Part shown: one piece after another, positions 55,798 through 64,000 of the stretch
How the letters are laid out: the number at the start of each line of letters is the position of its first letter
How positions within the stretch are numbered: position 1 is the first letter of the stretch
Source: an uncultured Pirellulaceae bacterium
GTDB taxonomy: Bacteria > Planctomycetota > Planctomycetia > Pirellulales > Pirellulaceae
DNA length: 64,000 nt
Reading direction: 5' to 3'
Assembly (NCBI GenBank): GCA_938083195.1
Contig: CALKCK010000001.1
Span: forward strand, 62,001 to 126,000
The notes under the pieces: generated by a model
What the model saw: the letters and a program-made list of their open reading frames with translations, nothing else
The model's database searches: none
What the model was told of the DNA's origin: nothing
Position numbers and translations under genes: made by a program

Positions 55798-57105
55798 TTA
55801 TCGCCGTTGAAAGGGAACCTTTGCAATCACGGTGTCACCTTTGCCCCCACCATCGGTCACGCTTTGTATCGTCCAAAGATCCAGCCCGTTGTCACCGTCG
55901 ACCACGCTGCCGCTGTAATCCCCCCAAGCCACGCCGTTTGTGGCGGCCTGTCCTTCACCGATTGAAACGGTAGGCTGCAATGTCCCCAATGGATCGTTGC
56001 TTCGGCGAAATGCAAACCTCGGACTGATAAACATATCTGAACCAGTTTCCTGAAACCCGACCAAAACGTCTAGCTGTCCATTAACTGCGATCGTTGTCTG
56101 AATGAAACTGCGTTTGGGATCGCTGATCAATCCAGTCTGCACGAAAGTTCCATTTGGACGCATTTGATGCCACTGAACCGCGGAACGCCCGTCCACCGTC
56201 ACCGCTTGAGAAAACCAAATAAAACCGCCCTGTAAAACCAAGTTCTTGGGGTTTCGATCCCCTGACGACGTCAATTGATCGGTCCCTTTTTGGGGCGACT
56301 GTTTTGGATATCTCATGTATTTGAGACCGTGCTTCTTTGAAATCGTTTCCGTTGCAGGCGTTCCGTTCGCTGTTTCGTAAATACGAGTAATGAACACTTC
56401 ACGTTCATTTACCTTCACAAAAAAAAGATCATCCACAGCGTCCTGAGTCAAAACAGGATGCCCCAAATTCCCTTTGAAGTGAAAGACTGTAGCCGGTTTA
56501 CCCGCCTTTGCCTCGGCCAATTTCATCACAAAGGTCTGGGTCGGACCGCCAGGAAAACTATAACCAATCCACTTCCGACTGTAACCAATTCCACCACCAT
56601 CTCTTCCCGCTGGTGCCGGCACTGGATAAGTGTTCCATGCGCCCCGCGGATCACTCGTCTCTGAAATGGAGATATTGACAGGCTTTTTCTTTTCTTGATC
56701 CCATGGATTCCACAGATCAAATCCAAAAACTCCATTGTGGGCGTCATAGAAAAGCTTGGGGTCAATTCCTTTATTAAAACAGTTTTGGCTTACCCCATTT
56801 ACGAAATTCCCCTGCTTGTCATAAATAATCAGCCCGCTATTCGTACCATGCAGAATGAAGCCACCCCCCACCGCAATCTGCGGATCAACTTGACGATTGC
56901 CATCTTGGGATCCATCAAAAACAAGGTAACCAGCAACCTCGCGCGGATTCCCACCTTGCCGGCGCGTTCGACACTTACCATTTTGATCAAACGTCGCCTT
57001 TCGAATCGGAGCAACCACCTCACTTCGTAGAGGAGTATCAGCGTTCACGACGCCTGACGCAAGAAACAGTCCTAAAACAAAACCTAAGCTAATCAAATAT
57101 TTCAT
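55798..57105 (-). CDS. Secreted propeller-like protein of unknown function
   Basis: This 435-residue protein has a signal peptide (KYLISLGFVLGLFLASGVVNA). The repeated pattern of beta-rich segments (VDPQIAVGGGFILHGTNSGL, YDAHNGVFGFDLW, GRSAVQWHQMRPNG) and the end motif VAWGDYSGSVVDGDNGLDLW are typical of secreted beta-propeller-like proteins of environmental bacteria. I recognise no catalytic site. It is 20 bp downstream of the GH36-like gene and 10 bp upstream of the solute-binding gene, so the three form a likely operon. Confidence 0.75.
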   Translation of the reverse strand: MKYLISLGFVLGLFLASGVVNADTPLRSEVVAPIRKATFDQNGKCRTRRQGGNPREVAGYLVFDGSQDGNRQVDPQIAVGGGFILHGTNSGLIIYDKQGNFVNGVSQNCFNKGIDPKLFYDAHNGVFGFDLWNPWDQEKKKPVNISISETSDPRGAWNTYPVPAPAGRDGGGIGYSRKWIGYSFPGGPTQTFVMKLAEAKAGKPATVFHFKGNLGHPVLTQDAVDDLFFVKVNEREVFITRIYETANGTPATETISKKHGLKYMRYPKQSPQKGTDQLTSSGDRNPKNLVLQGGFIWFSQAVTVDGRSAVQWHQMRPNGTFVQTGLISDPKRSFIQTTIAVNGQLDVLVGFQETGSDMFISPRFAFRRSNDPLGTLQPTVSIGEGQAATNGVAWGDYSGSVVDGDNGLDLWTIQSVTDGGGKGDTVIAKVPFQRR

Positions 57106-57125
57106 ACATGCCTTCTACTGATTAT

Positions 57126-59303
57126 TCACTTCAACAAATACCAACTCATGCCATTGGGAGGCACGTCTACTTTTAGTTCAATCGTATTGTCTCGTTGAAC
57201 GTCGACCCGAATCGGACCTCCCATTGAACCTGTCACATTCGCGACATCTCGCAAACCGGTGTAGTAAACGTCGACCTTCAATCGTTCGCTAACAGGCTTC
57301 CCAGTTGGATTATAAACTACCAACATACCACAATCATCGAGACTCGGATTGACGTGCAGCATCCAATCCAAATTTCGACCGTCCGGTCGCCGACCGTGAA
57401 CAACATCGCTTTCAAGAATATCTCGATACTTTTTAAACCACGCAACTTTCTGTTTCACCAAGTCCCGAGTCTCGGGCGAATCAAAAAGCCTCGGTCCTCG
57501 GTAACATGCCTGAACCCCGAGCCCAAGATTCGAATCAATCATCTGAGCATAATGTTCTAAGTGATCATTGAGAGGTTCGATCGTAGCAGCAGCGCCCCCT
57601 CCATGGTACTCTGACAACGGAACGAACATCCAACCCATGGATGGAGTCTTGTACCAGGTTCCGTCATAGATATTTTGTCGGGCGTGCAGCAACTGCAACT
57701 CGCGAGGTAAAGACCAATTCACTTCTCGATACCCCATACCGCATTTACTGGTTCCGTTAAGGAAGTAGTAATCCGGAGCGTTAATATAAATCCCGCGCGC
57801 GCGACACCACCTGTAAAACTCATTCGAGATCTGCCCTTGAACCCACCGCGAATCCGCCTCCCCCTTTTGGAACGGTAATCGCTCGGTAATGTCGACATCA
57901 CCGGGATAAGGACCATCGTGTTCAAGGCATGAAAATCCAGTTTGATCAAAGAATTTCCGTAATCGACGAAAGTAATCCTGCCCCCATTGGCTTGTAAGCG
58001 ATGGGCAATTCCCATGGGTTAAATTTTGCCCCGCGGGAGGGACAATGTCGTTTCCGCCGCCAATTCGCCGACTCGACAGCAAAGAGTAGCCCCCCAATTC
58101 AATCTGCTTACTCGCGGCGTGGTCAGCCAAATCTTGCCACTGCTTCAGGTAGGCCGGTGTTTCATTTTCAATATCAAATCCACTTCCAAAACTCAAAATC
58201 ACCATCTCAAAACCTACCTCCGACGCATCATCGATCGCGCGCTTCACTTCCACAGGATTCGCATCTCTCATATGGTGCATCAACGGATTTTCAGTAACCC
58301 AAGGAGCGATCACGCGATACATTTTCCGCAGTGAAAGACTTCGTCTCTCTCGATCGTTACTGTCATACACCAATTCAAAAGTCCTAAAACTTTGAAACCT
58401 CTGCCCCGGCTTTACCGTCTGCATTGGCCCAAACGACGGCGAGACATCCAGCAGACAAGGTGCACTTTTTAAATAATTTACCTGAGTACTGTATTCCGGA
58501 TCGGTTCGCCAATGGACAACGTGACGATTCGCATTTTCAAAATGGAACCCGCCGAATGCAAAGTCAGTCTCTACATGTATCGAATCCGGCCGCGGATAGC
58601 TGACGCCTTCTCTTAGCTCGACACGACTGTCGTACTCTACCACAGCCAACATCTCGGACGAAAATCGGTCGACCACAATCGCATGGGATCCAAGATTCTC
58701 AATCGTTATCCATTTACAAAACACGGGAACGCCGTCGTAAAGCTCGTAATTTACAAACACACGAAATTGGGATGACCCTTGTTTCGCTGAGGCTGCTTCA
58801 GGCAGTTGATATTCGAACGAAACCTTCACTCCCTCGGGAGGCCAAACAGATTGCTTAGAGGCATTTCGAATTCGTTTCCACTTTAACCGTTCCTCGGGAA
58901 CGCCAACCTTCCATCCGATCAACCGTAACGCCCCTGCTGCGGGTGACATTCCCGCAAGCCATTCATCTTTTAAGAAAGCATGATCCGGCTGTCCCTCCAA
59001 ACCTCCAACCTGATGCGACACGCCATCGACAACTACAACGGCTTCGGGTTTGACCGCCCTTACAATAGATTTGCGTTTATTCAAACTCTCGAGGCCGACC
59101 GTCGCGCCAATATCGTCACGCAGATAAAAAAAACGACTGACTAGCCCGTTGGTCAATTCAAATCGATGGGGAACAGTTGCCGATGTTTTGAATTCAGCCG
59201 CGAAATTAGATTGATCGATTAACCAATCCCTATTCACCTGTGCCCAGCAAGCGATAGGCGTTAGGAGGGCTAGAAAGCAAGCCAGAAAAATACGTATGAA
59301 CAT
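57126..59303 (-). CDS. Secreted alpha-galactosidase-like (GH36/GH27-type) protein
   Basis: The 725-residue protein has a signal peptide (FIRIFLACFLALLTPIACWA-Q). ATG 59303 is preferred because AAGGTG lies six bases upstream; a GTG at 59312 precedes it. An N-terminal beta-sandwich (about 30-330) is followed by a TIM-barrel-like region (VGFEMVILSFGSGFD, GFSCLEHDGPYPGD with a potential nucleophile/acid Asp, RARGIYINAPDYYF, GYREVNWSLPRE) and a C-terminal beta domain. This order matches clan GH-D glycosidases. The substrate is unknown. It probably acts on algal or other polysaccharide outside the cell and heads a three-gene secreted operon. Confidence 0.75.
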   Translation of the reverse strand: MFIRIFLACFLALLTPIACWAQVNRDWLIDQSNFAAEFKTSATVPHRFELTNGLVSRFFYLRDDIGATVGLESLNKRKSIVRAVKPEAVVVVDGVSHQVGGLEGQPDHAFLKDEWLAGMSPAAGALRLIGWKVGVPEERLKWKRIRNASKQSVWPPEGVKVSFEYQLPEAASAKQGSSQFRVFVNYELYDGVPVFCKWITIENLGSHAIVVDRFSSEMLAVVEYDSRVELREGVSYPRPDSIHVETDFAFGGFHFENANRHVVHWRTDPEYSTQVNYLKSAPCLLDVSPSFGPMQTVKPGQRFQSFRTFELVYDSNDRERRSLSLRKMYRVIAPWVTENPLMHHMRDANPVEVKRAIDDASEVGFEMVILSFGSGFDIENETPAYLKQWQDLADHAASKQIELGGYSLLSSRRIGGGNDIVPPAGQNLTHGNCPSLTSQWGQDYFRRLRKFFDQTGFSCLEHDGPYPGDVDITERLPFQKGEADSRWVQGQISNEFYRWCRARGIYINAPDYYFLNGTSKCGMGYREVNWSLPRELQLLHARQNIYDGTWYKTPSMGWMFVPLSEYHGGGAAATIEPLNDHLEHYAQMIDSNLGLGVQACYRGPRLFDSPETRDLVKQKVAWFKKYRDILESDVVHGRRPDGRNLDWMLHVNPSLDDCGMLVVYNPTGKPVSERLKVDVYYTGLRDVANVTGSMGGPIRVDVQRDNTIELKVDVPPNGMSWYLLK

Positions 59304-59426
59304 AGCGTGCACCTTATTAATCTGACATTAACAACCGCCGCAGATGCGAACAAGAATGTTGCTCTCAGACATTAAAAAGTAGAAATTCACAAATGAAGAA
59401 TCAACCTCAGTCAATTCAAACACCGA

Positions 59427-59867
59427 TCAATCCGCGTCCAATGCCATCATCTTTTCAACGCGGCGAAGATGACGCCCACCTTCAAAATCAGTAGACAGCC
59501 AAGCTGTCACAATGGCTCGAAACTGAATCTCATCAAATTGGTTTCCGGCCAAACAAAGAACATTAGCGTCATTGTGTTGCCGACTCAACTTTGCGGTCGT
59601 AATGTCGCAGCAAAGAGCAGCTCGTATTCCGCTGACTTTGTTTGCGGCAATTGACATTCCAATGCCCGTGCCACAAACAAGAATCCCGCAAGTCGAAGCT
59701 CCTGAACGGATCTGCTCACAAACCGCCAACGCAACATCGGGATAATCGCAAGCTTCTTCCGTGAAGGAACCCTGATCGTCAACTTGGTAGCCAAGTGATT
59801 CAATCGTTTCGGCAATAACCCTTCGCTGGGGCAACCCTCGATGATCGCTGCCTATCGTAATTATCAT
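59427..59867 (-). CDS. rpiB: Ribose-5-phosphate isomerase B RpiB
   Basis: RpiB interconverts ribose-5-phosphate and ribulose-5-phosphate. The 146-residue protein has the family marks IGSDHRGLPQRR, DYPDVALAVCE, GILVCGTGIGMSIAANK with the catalytic Cys, RAALCCDITTAKLSRQHNDANVL, and the C-terminal GGRHLRRVEKM. Length is normal. It lies downstream of the TsaC fusion gene on the same strand, 67 bp apart, as in Bacillus where the tsaC (ywlC), ywlE and rpiB (ywlF) genes are neighbours. Confidence 0.96.
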   Translation of the reverse strand: MIITIGSDHRGLPQRRVIAETIESLGYQVDDQGSFTEEACDYPDVALAVCEQIRSGASTCGILVCGTGIGMSIAANKVSGIRAALCCDITTAKLSRQHNDANVLCLAGNQFDEIQFRAIVTAWLSTDFEGGRHLRRVEKMMALDAD

Positions 59868-59933
59868 AACGATGTGTCTTTTGCTGAGTGAACGAATATT
59901 GAAACGGTAATCTAAACGTCGTATAAAAAGCGA

Positions 59934-61067
59934 TTATTCAAAACGAGACAGGTCAAATTCTGGAACCCACTCCGCTAATTGTTGATCAATTTGCTCAGCC
60001 GTTGATCGATAAATGGCAATCGGGCGACCAATGGGATCCCCAATGTCGCCGCCATCACGCCGAATTGTCTTGGTTCTCGTCTCGAGCATCGGCCAATGGG
60101 AGATCAATGCCTGGCGATGCCCGTTCGTCATGGTCAAAATCACATCCGCAAATTTGGCCAGACGCCCCGTGATGGGCTGGCTCTGATGATGTGATATATC
60201 GATTCCAACTTGCCTCATCACATCAATCGCCTGATCCGCAGCGGGGGCGCCCGGCATCGCTGCAATTCCAGCCGACATTACCGTAACGCCTTTTGCCTCT
60301 AAAGACGCGAGCGAAACCCCCAAACGGTCCGCAATTCGTTGTGCCAACAGCCCCTCTCCCATCGGGCTACGACAAGTGTTTCCAGTGCAAACCACCAACG
60401 CAATAAAGTGGGTTAATTTTTCAATCGTTGCTTCATCAACCAAACCTGTTCGAAGAACGTTTATCTCATTCTCCTTAATTCTCACAACGGACGACGCTTG
60501 ACCAAATTTCGCTGGACCATCGTCAAGAATCAAATCAATGTGCTCGCCAACCTTTTCTTGAACTTCCGTTCCAGTAATCGCGGGAGCATCTCCTGAGAGG
60601 TTTGCGCTAGTTAATACAATCGGCCCCGCGCAAAGCCGCATGATCTGTAAAGTCAATTCGTGGTCGGGAACTCTCAACCCAACGGTACCTTGAGGAATCG
60701 TTGCCTCGCGCACTGATTGATCAAGCCGGTGAATCACGCTGTCGGGATGATCCGTATCAAGCACTAGGGTAATCGGGCCAGGCCAACTGCGACGCGCGAC
60801 CCGCCGCGCGACACAAGACATATTTGGAACGTAATCGAGAGCATCATCGGCACTCTTGATGGCAAAGGCCAGTGGTTTGTCAGCGGATCGCCCCTTAATT
60901 TCAACCAAACGCTTGACCGCATCGGGATGCAAGGCGCTCGCCGCGAGTCCATAAACCGTTTCAGTCGGGATGGCGATTATTTTCCCCGCCGAGAGCGCTT
61001 CAACCGCTCGGTGGACAACGTCACGGGGGTCTTCGGAACTTTTTAAGTCGAGAATAACGGCTGTCAT
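59934..61067 (-). CDS. tsaC: TsaC/Sua5 threonylcarbamoyl-AMP synthase fused to LMW phosphatase (YwlE-like)
   Basis: This 377-residue protein fuses two enzymes. Residues about 15-205 are a YrdC/TsaC domain (IIAIPTETVYGLAASALHPDA, KGRSADKPLAF, SANLSGDAPA), which makes threonylcarbamoyl-AMP for tRNA t6A37. Residues about 222-370 are a low-molecular-weight phosphatase domain with the CX5R loop CTGNTCRSP (Cys227, Arg233), ILTMTNGHR and the late Asp-Pro motif GDPIGRP. Thr231 in the loop is the residue that distinguishes the protein-arginine phosphatase YwlE from tyrosine phosphatases, which usually have Ile. rpiB follows 67 bp downstream. ATG 61067 is used. Confidence 0.94.
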   Translation of the reverse strand: MTAVILDLKSSEDPRDVVHRAVEALSAGKIIAIPTETVYGLAASALHPDAVKRLVEIKGRSADKPLAFAIKSADDALDYVPNMSCVARRVARRSWPGPITLVLDTDHPDSVIHRLDQSVREATIPQGTVGLRVPDHELTLQIMRLCAGPIVLTSANLSGDAPAITGTEVQEKVGEHIDLILDDGPAKFGQASSVVRIKENEINVLRTGLVDEATIEKLTHFIALVVCTGNTCRSPMGEGLLAQRIADRLGVSLASLEAKGVTVMSAGIAAMPGAPAADQAIDVMRQVGIDISHHQSQPITGRLAKFADVILTMTNGHRQALISHWPMLETRTKTIRRDGGDIGDPIGRPIAIYRSTAEQIDQQLAEWVPEFDLSRFE

Positions 61068-61260
61068 ACGGTTCTGTTTGTGAAGATGAACTTAATGGAT
61101 ACCAACAACGTCATATAAACAGCAAACGAACGCGACCGCCGTGCAAAAAAGCGGTGAGGACGCTAGAATAATATATCGCCGGACGTGTGAGACGGTCAAG
61201 TAGCAGCCCACTGACCAGTTCACGAATTGGCCAATCCAACGCATTCTGCCAACCCCAAAA

Positions 61261-62280
61261 ATGCATAAATTGAATTCAAATCGAGGGACAATCCGTTTGC
61301 GCACCGCCCTAGTTGGCCTGTTTTGTCTAGCCACCATTGGTGGCTGCCTGGACGGGCCGATCACACCCAACCAAGACATCTTCGTTTGGGGACGTCGCGG
61401 ACTCGAAGATGGCCGGTTCATGAAGCCAAGGGCGATCACGATTGATGATCAAGACCGGCTTTACATCGTCGATAAAACCGCCAGAGTTCAAGTATTTGAT
61501 CGGAATGGTACATTCCTCCGTGGTTGGCGAATGCCTGAACTCATTCAGGGGAAACCTTGTGGACTTTCGATCAGCCAAGATGGACACTTGATGGTTTGCG
61601 ATACTCATTATTTTCGCCTGCTATTCTATACCTTTGAAGGTGAGTTAATTGAGGAGCGGACGATCGGCGGAGTCAATGGCCGGGGGCCGGGCGAATTTGG
61701 GTTCCTCACCGACGCCGTACAAGACTCCAAAGGAAATATTTATATCTCCGAATACGGAGATTATGACCGAATCCAAAAATTCACTCCCACCGGTGAATAC
61801 GTTTATGAATGGGGAGAACACGGTGAGGAGCCCGGCCAATTCCAACGCCCCCAAGGCCTCGCCATGGACGAGAACGACCATCTTTGGGTCGCAGACGCCA
61901 GCAACGGCAGAATCCAGATATTCGATGTATCCGGAAACGCGCCAAAACTGCTTCGTACTTGGGGGAAACTGGGAGCCAAACCGGGTGAACTGAGCTACCC
62001 TTACGAGATCATCCTTGACGGAGAGGGACATGTTTTTGTCTGTGAATTCGGCAACCACCGAATCCAAAAATTTGACCTCAACGGTAATTCGTTAGGGGTC
62101 TGGGGATCGGCAGGAAAAGAACCTGGTCAATTGCACCAACCGTGGGCAATGTGCTGGGATTCTGAAAACGCCATTCACGTGGTGGATTCTTACAATAACC
62201 GAATCCAAAGATTCCCGTCTTCCCAACTTGATAACTCCCAACTTGATAAATCGACGCAGGCCATTGCCGACGATAATTAA
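61261..62280 (+). CDS. NHL-repeat lipoprotein
   Basis: The 339-residue protein is a probable lipoprotein (FCLATIGGC lipobox) followed by about six NHL repeats that should form a beta-propeller, for example PRAITIDDQDRLYIVDKTAR and YPYEIILDGEGHVFVCEFGN. Each repeat ends with a strand of the type RIQKFD. NHL propellers bind proteins or ligands and some have lyase activity, but I see no catalytic motif. The last residues include a short direct repeat (SQLDNSQLDK). It is followed 74 bp later by the ROK kinase gene on the same strand. Confidence 0.9.
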   Translation: MHKLNSNRGTIRLRTALVGLFCLATIGGCLDGPITPNQDIFVWGRRGLEDGRFMKPRAITIDDQDRLYIVDKTARVQVFDRNGTFLRGWRMPELIQGKPCGLSISQDGHLMVCDTHYFRLLFYTFEGELIEERTIGGVNGRGPGEFGFLTDAVQDSKGNIYISEYGDYDRIQKFTPTGEYVYEWGEHGEEPGQFQRPQGLAMDENDHLWVADASNGRIQIFDVSGNAPKLLRTWGKLGAKPGELSYPYEIILDGEGHVFVCEFGNHRIQKFDLNGNSLGVWGSAGKEPGQLHQPWAMCWDSENAIHVVDSYNNRIQRFPSSQLDNSQLDKSTQAIADDN

Positions 62281-62354
62281 AACGTCAACGCACATTTTAA
62301 GAGTCCGCCGAAATCGGAACCTAAAACCAAAACGATTCTTAGGAAACCCACTGA

Positions 62355-63359
62355 ATGTCTCAGCCCCCGACCACTGAAACCGATGACCGCTATTGGATTG
62401 GATTTGATCTAGGCGGGACCAAAATGCTGGCAACTGTTTTCGATAACCAATTCAAAAAGGTTGGTCGCGCCCGCAAAAAAACAAAAGGCCGGGATGGCAT
62501 GAAAGCCGGACTGTTGCGAATCAATACCGTCATCCAAGACGCAATGGATAATGCCGACATTTCCGCAGACCAAGTCGGCGGACTCGGCATTGGATGTCCG
62601 GGACCGCTCGATTTAAAAAAACGACAAATCCGTACTGCTCCCAACCTCGGTTGGGATGATGTCCCCGTGGCGGATTCTATTGAAAAAGAATTCAAATTCC
62701 CAGTCACCATCGCCAATGATGTCGATGCTGGTGTATTTGGTGAATACAAATTTGGCGCTGGACAAGATGCCCGTTGTGTTTTTGGCATATTCCCCGGCAC
62801 CGGAATCGGGGGCGGCTGTGTCTACGAAGGTCGGCTCTTCCGGGGCGCTAACTGCACCTGCATGGAAATAGGCCACATTCCAGTCATGGCTGCCGGGCCG
62901 CTTGATGGAGCAGGAAACGCAGGCACTTTAGAATCCCTAGCCTCTCGGCTTTCAATCGCAAGTGATGCCGCCCAAGCTGCCTATCGTGGACAGGCACCTC
63001 ACCTCTTGTCAAACGCCGGTACAGATCTTTCGGAAATCCGCAGCGGCGCCTTGGCAGACTCCGTCAAAAACGGCGACCGCGCCGTCTTGGACATTATCGA
63101 ACATGCCTGTCACCACTTGGCACTTTCCGTTGTAACCGTCGTGCACCTCCTCGCTCCCGACGTCATCGTGTTCGGAGGCGGGCTCATAGAAGCGATGCCC
63201 GAATACATGCTGCCCATCATCGAAAAGAAAGCTCGCAAGCGGGTTCTGCCTTCCCTGCAAAATGTTTACGAGATAAAAGAAGCCAAACTGGGAGACGACG
63301 CCGGCGTTATGGGCGCCGCCGCTTTAGCAAAACAAATGGTCGATAGCTCCGACTGCTAA
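62355..63359 (+). CDS. ROK-family sugar kinase lacking zinc cysteines
   Basis: This 334-residue kinase has the ATP-binding start GFDLGGTKMLATVFD, the GLGIGCPGPLD segment, the catalytic Asp in IANDVDAGVFGEYKFGAG, GIFPGTGIGGG, EIGHIPV and the late VIVFGGGLIEAM. It phosphorylates a sugar or sugar derivative, possibly glucose. In the usual zinc site (CxCGxxGCxE after the GH motif) all three Cys are replaced: the segment reads LDGAGNAGTLESLAS. It is therefore a zinc-free ROK branch. ATG 62355 is used. Confidence 0.9.
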   Translation: MSQPPTTETDDRYWIGFDLGGTKMLATVFDNQFKKVGRARKKTKGRDGMKAGLLRINTVIQDAMDNADISADQVGGLGIGCPGPLDLKKRQIRTAPNLGWDDVPVADSIEKEFKFPVTIANDVDAGVFGEYKFGAGQDARCVFGIFPGTGIGGGCVYEGRLFRGANCTCMEIGHIPVMAAGPLDGAGNAGTLESLASRLSIASDAAQAAYRGQAPHLLSNAGTDLSEIRSGALADSVKNGDRAVLDIIEHACHHLALSVVTVVHLLAPDVIVFGGGLIEAMPEYMLPIIEKKARKRVLPSLQNVYEIKEAKLGDDAGVMGAAALAKQMVDSSDC

Positions 63360-63371
63360 AAAGACAGTAGC

Positions 63372-64000
63372 ATGAATCCCGAGAACAACTCACCACTCAA
63401 CGAATCCCGTTTGAACGCGGCCCCCGAATTGGTCGCCGTGATCGATATCGGTGCGTCTTCGCTGCGAATGCAAATCTCTGAGATTAATCGAGCCAACAAC
63501 CAAATTCGCAATCTCGAATCTTTTTCTCAGGCGGTCAGTGTTGGCAAGGACTCCTTCACAAAACACCACATCACCAAAAAGACAACCGAATACTGCGTCC
63601 GTGTACTCAAGATTTACCGGAACAAATTGATTGAATATGGAATCACCAATCATGACAACGTCCGAGTCATTGCGACCAGCGGCGTTCGAGAAGCCACCAA
63701 TGGAATTGCTTTCACTGATCGAATTTTCATTGCCACTGGATTCGCAATTGAGCCATTTGATGAAGCGGAACTGCACAGGGTGACCTACCTTGGCGTGTTG
63801 CCCTACATGACCAGGGAAGAAAAGGCTTTCTCGCAGCAGTCTGTTTTGTTTGAAGCAGGTGGAGGCACGGCAGAAATTTTATTGCTGAACAAGACCGATG
63901 TTGTTTTTTCAAAAACGTATCGCTTGGGGAGCCTTCGACTCAGACAAAAGCTTGAGCTGTTCGACGCACCGTTCATCAAGTCGCGTTCCTTAATGGAATC
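63372..64000 (+). CDS. Ppx/GppA-type exopolyphosphatase, 3'-truncated by window end
   Basis: This is the N-terminal 209 residues of a Ppx/GppA phosphatase, cut by the window edge. It starts at ATG 63372, 12 bp after the ROK gene stop, so the two are probably co-transcribed. The ASKHA-type start AVIDIGASSLRMQISEI, RVIATSGVREATNG and the second phosphate loop LFEAGGGTAEILLL are all present. It would hydrolyse polyphosphate or pppGpp. The usual EEA segment is altered to FDEAELHRVTYLG. Confidence 0.9.
   Translation, partial: MNPENNSPLNESRLNAAPELVAVIDIGASSLRMQISEINRANNQIRNLESFSQAVSVGKDSFTKHHITKKTTEYCVRVLKIYRNKLIEYGITNHDNVRVIATSGVREATNGIAFTDRIFIATGFAIEPFDEAELHRVTYLGVLPYMTREEKAFSQQSVLFEAGGGTAEILLLNKTDVVFSKTYRLGSLRLRQKLELFDAPFIKSRSLME

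Noticed and set aside
61092-61439. 115-codon minus-strand open frame
   Set aside because: It overlaps the start of the NHL lipoprotein gene, which has clear signal and repeat features.

Overview
The window reads as chromosomal DNA of a planctomycete, most likely of the Pirellulaceae/Pirellulales group. Four things point there. A giant surface protein carries the planctomycete-type N-terminal motif LEDRVLYDASP. An excisionase-type HTH is fused to a PTS EIIA domain. A tetrahydromethanopterin C1 enzyme (Mch) sits beside an ATP-grasp glutamate ligase. There are also many family-typical secreted and SEC-C/TPR proteins. Base composition looks moderate (roughly mid-40s % GC by eye) and even, with no tRNA/rRNA, no insertion sequence, no CRISPR array and no obvious island boundary.

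Region by region. (1) 266-14876 is the most striking locus. A 2175-residue DUF4347/DNRLRE/cadherin/VCBS-like protein without a classical signal peptide is transcribed away from a four-gene operon: a TolC-like outer-membrane protein, a HlyD-like adaptor, a GAF-HlyD fusion, and a PqqD-like/M50 metalloprotease/lipoyl-HlyD fusion. No ABC ATPase or RND pump is present, so this looks like an unconventional export machine with the giant protein as candidate cargo. (2) 14967-20416 holds miaA, a degenerate two-domain receiver-like protein with an HTH-EIIA regulator, a divergent MurE-like ligase, a strongly structured candidate ncRNA ending in an intrinsic terminator, and a small lipoprotein. (3) 20599-31200 holds a polytopic membrane protein, a site-2 protease, selB, proC, efpL and housekeeping small genes, then rpoD. 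(4) 31201-44475 holds dnaG (upstream of rpoD as in the macromolecular-synthesis operon), a large secreted M14-S9B double peptidase, DUF423, a lone EboE, a D-2-hydroxyacid dehydrogenase coupled to a small membrane protein, a Minf_1886 protein, a RicT-like PSP1 protein and a SEC-C/TPR protein. (5) 44739-53745 holds an OleC-like acyl-activating enzyme, the mch/ATP-grasp pair, dusB, a stand-alone LigD phosphoesterase domain, a TrkA-C membrane protein and a DEAD-box helicase with repeat-rich tails. (6) 54255-64000 holds a secreted trio (solute-binding lipoprotein, propeller-like protein, GH36/27-like glycosidase), rpiB next to a TsaC-YwlE-like fusion, an NHL-repeat lipoprotein, a ROK kinase lacking its zinc cysteines, and the start of a Ppx/GppA phosphatase.

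Most genes are ordinary housekeeping or family-level hypotheticals. The parts most likely to repay attention are the ATPase-less export locus, the candidate ncRNA at about 19845-20023, the MurE-like protein that has lost hallmark residues, and three fused enzymes (M14-S9B, TsaC-arginine-phosphatase-like, GAF-HlyD). All family calls were made by eye from motifs; no database search was possible.
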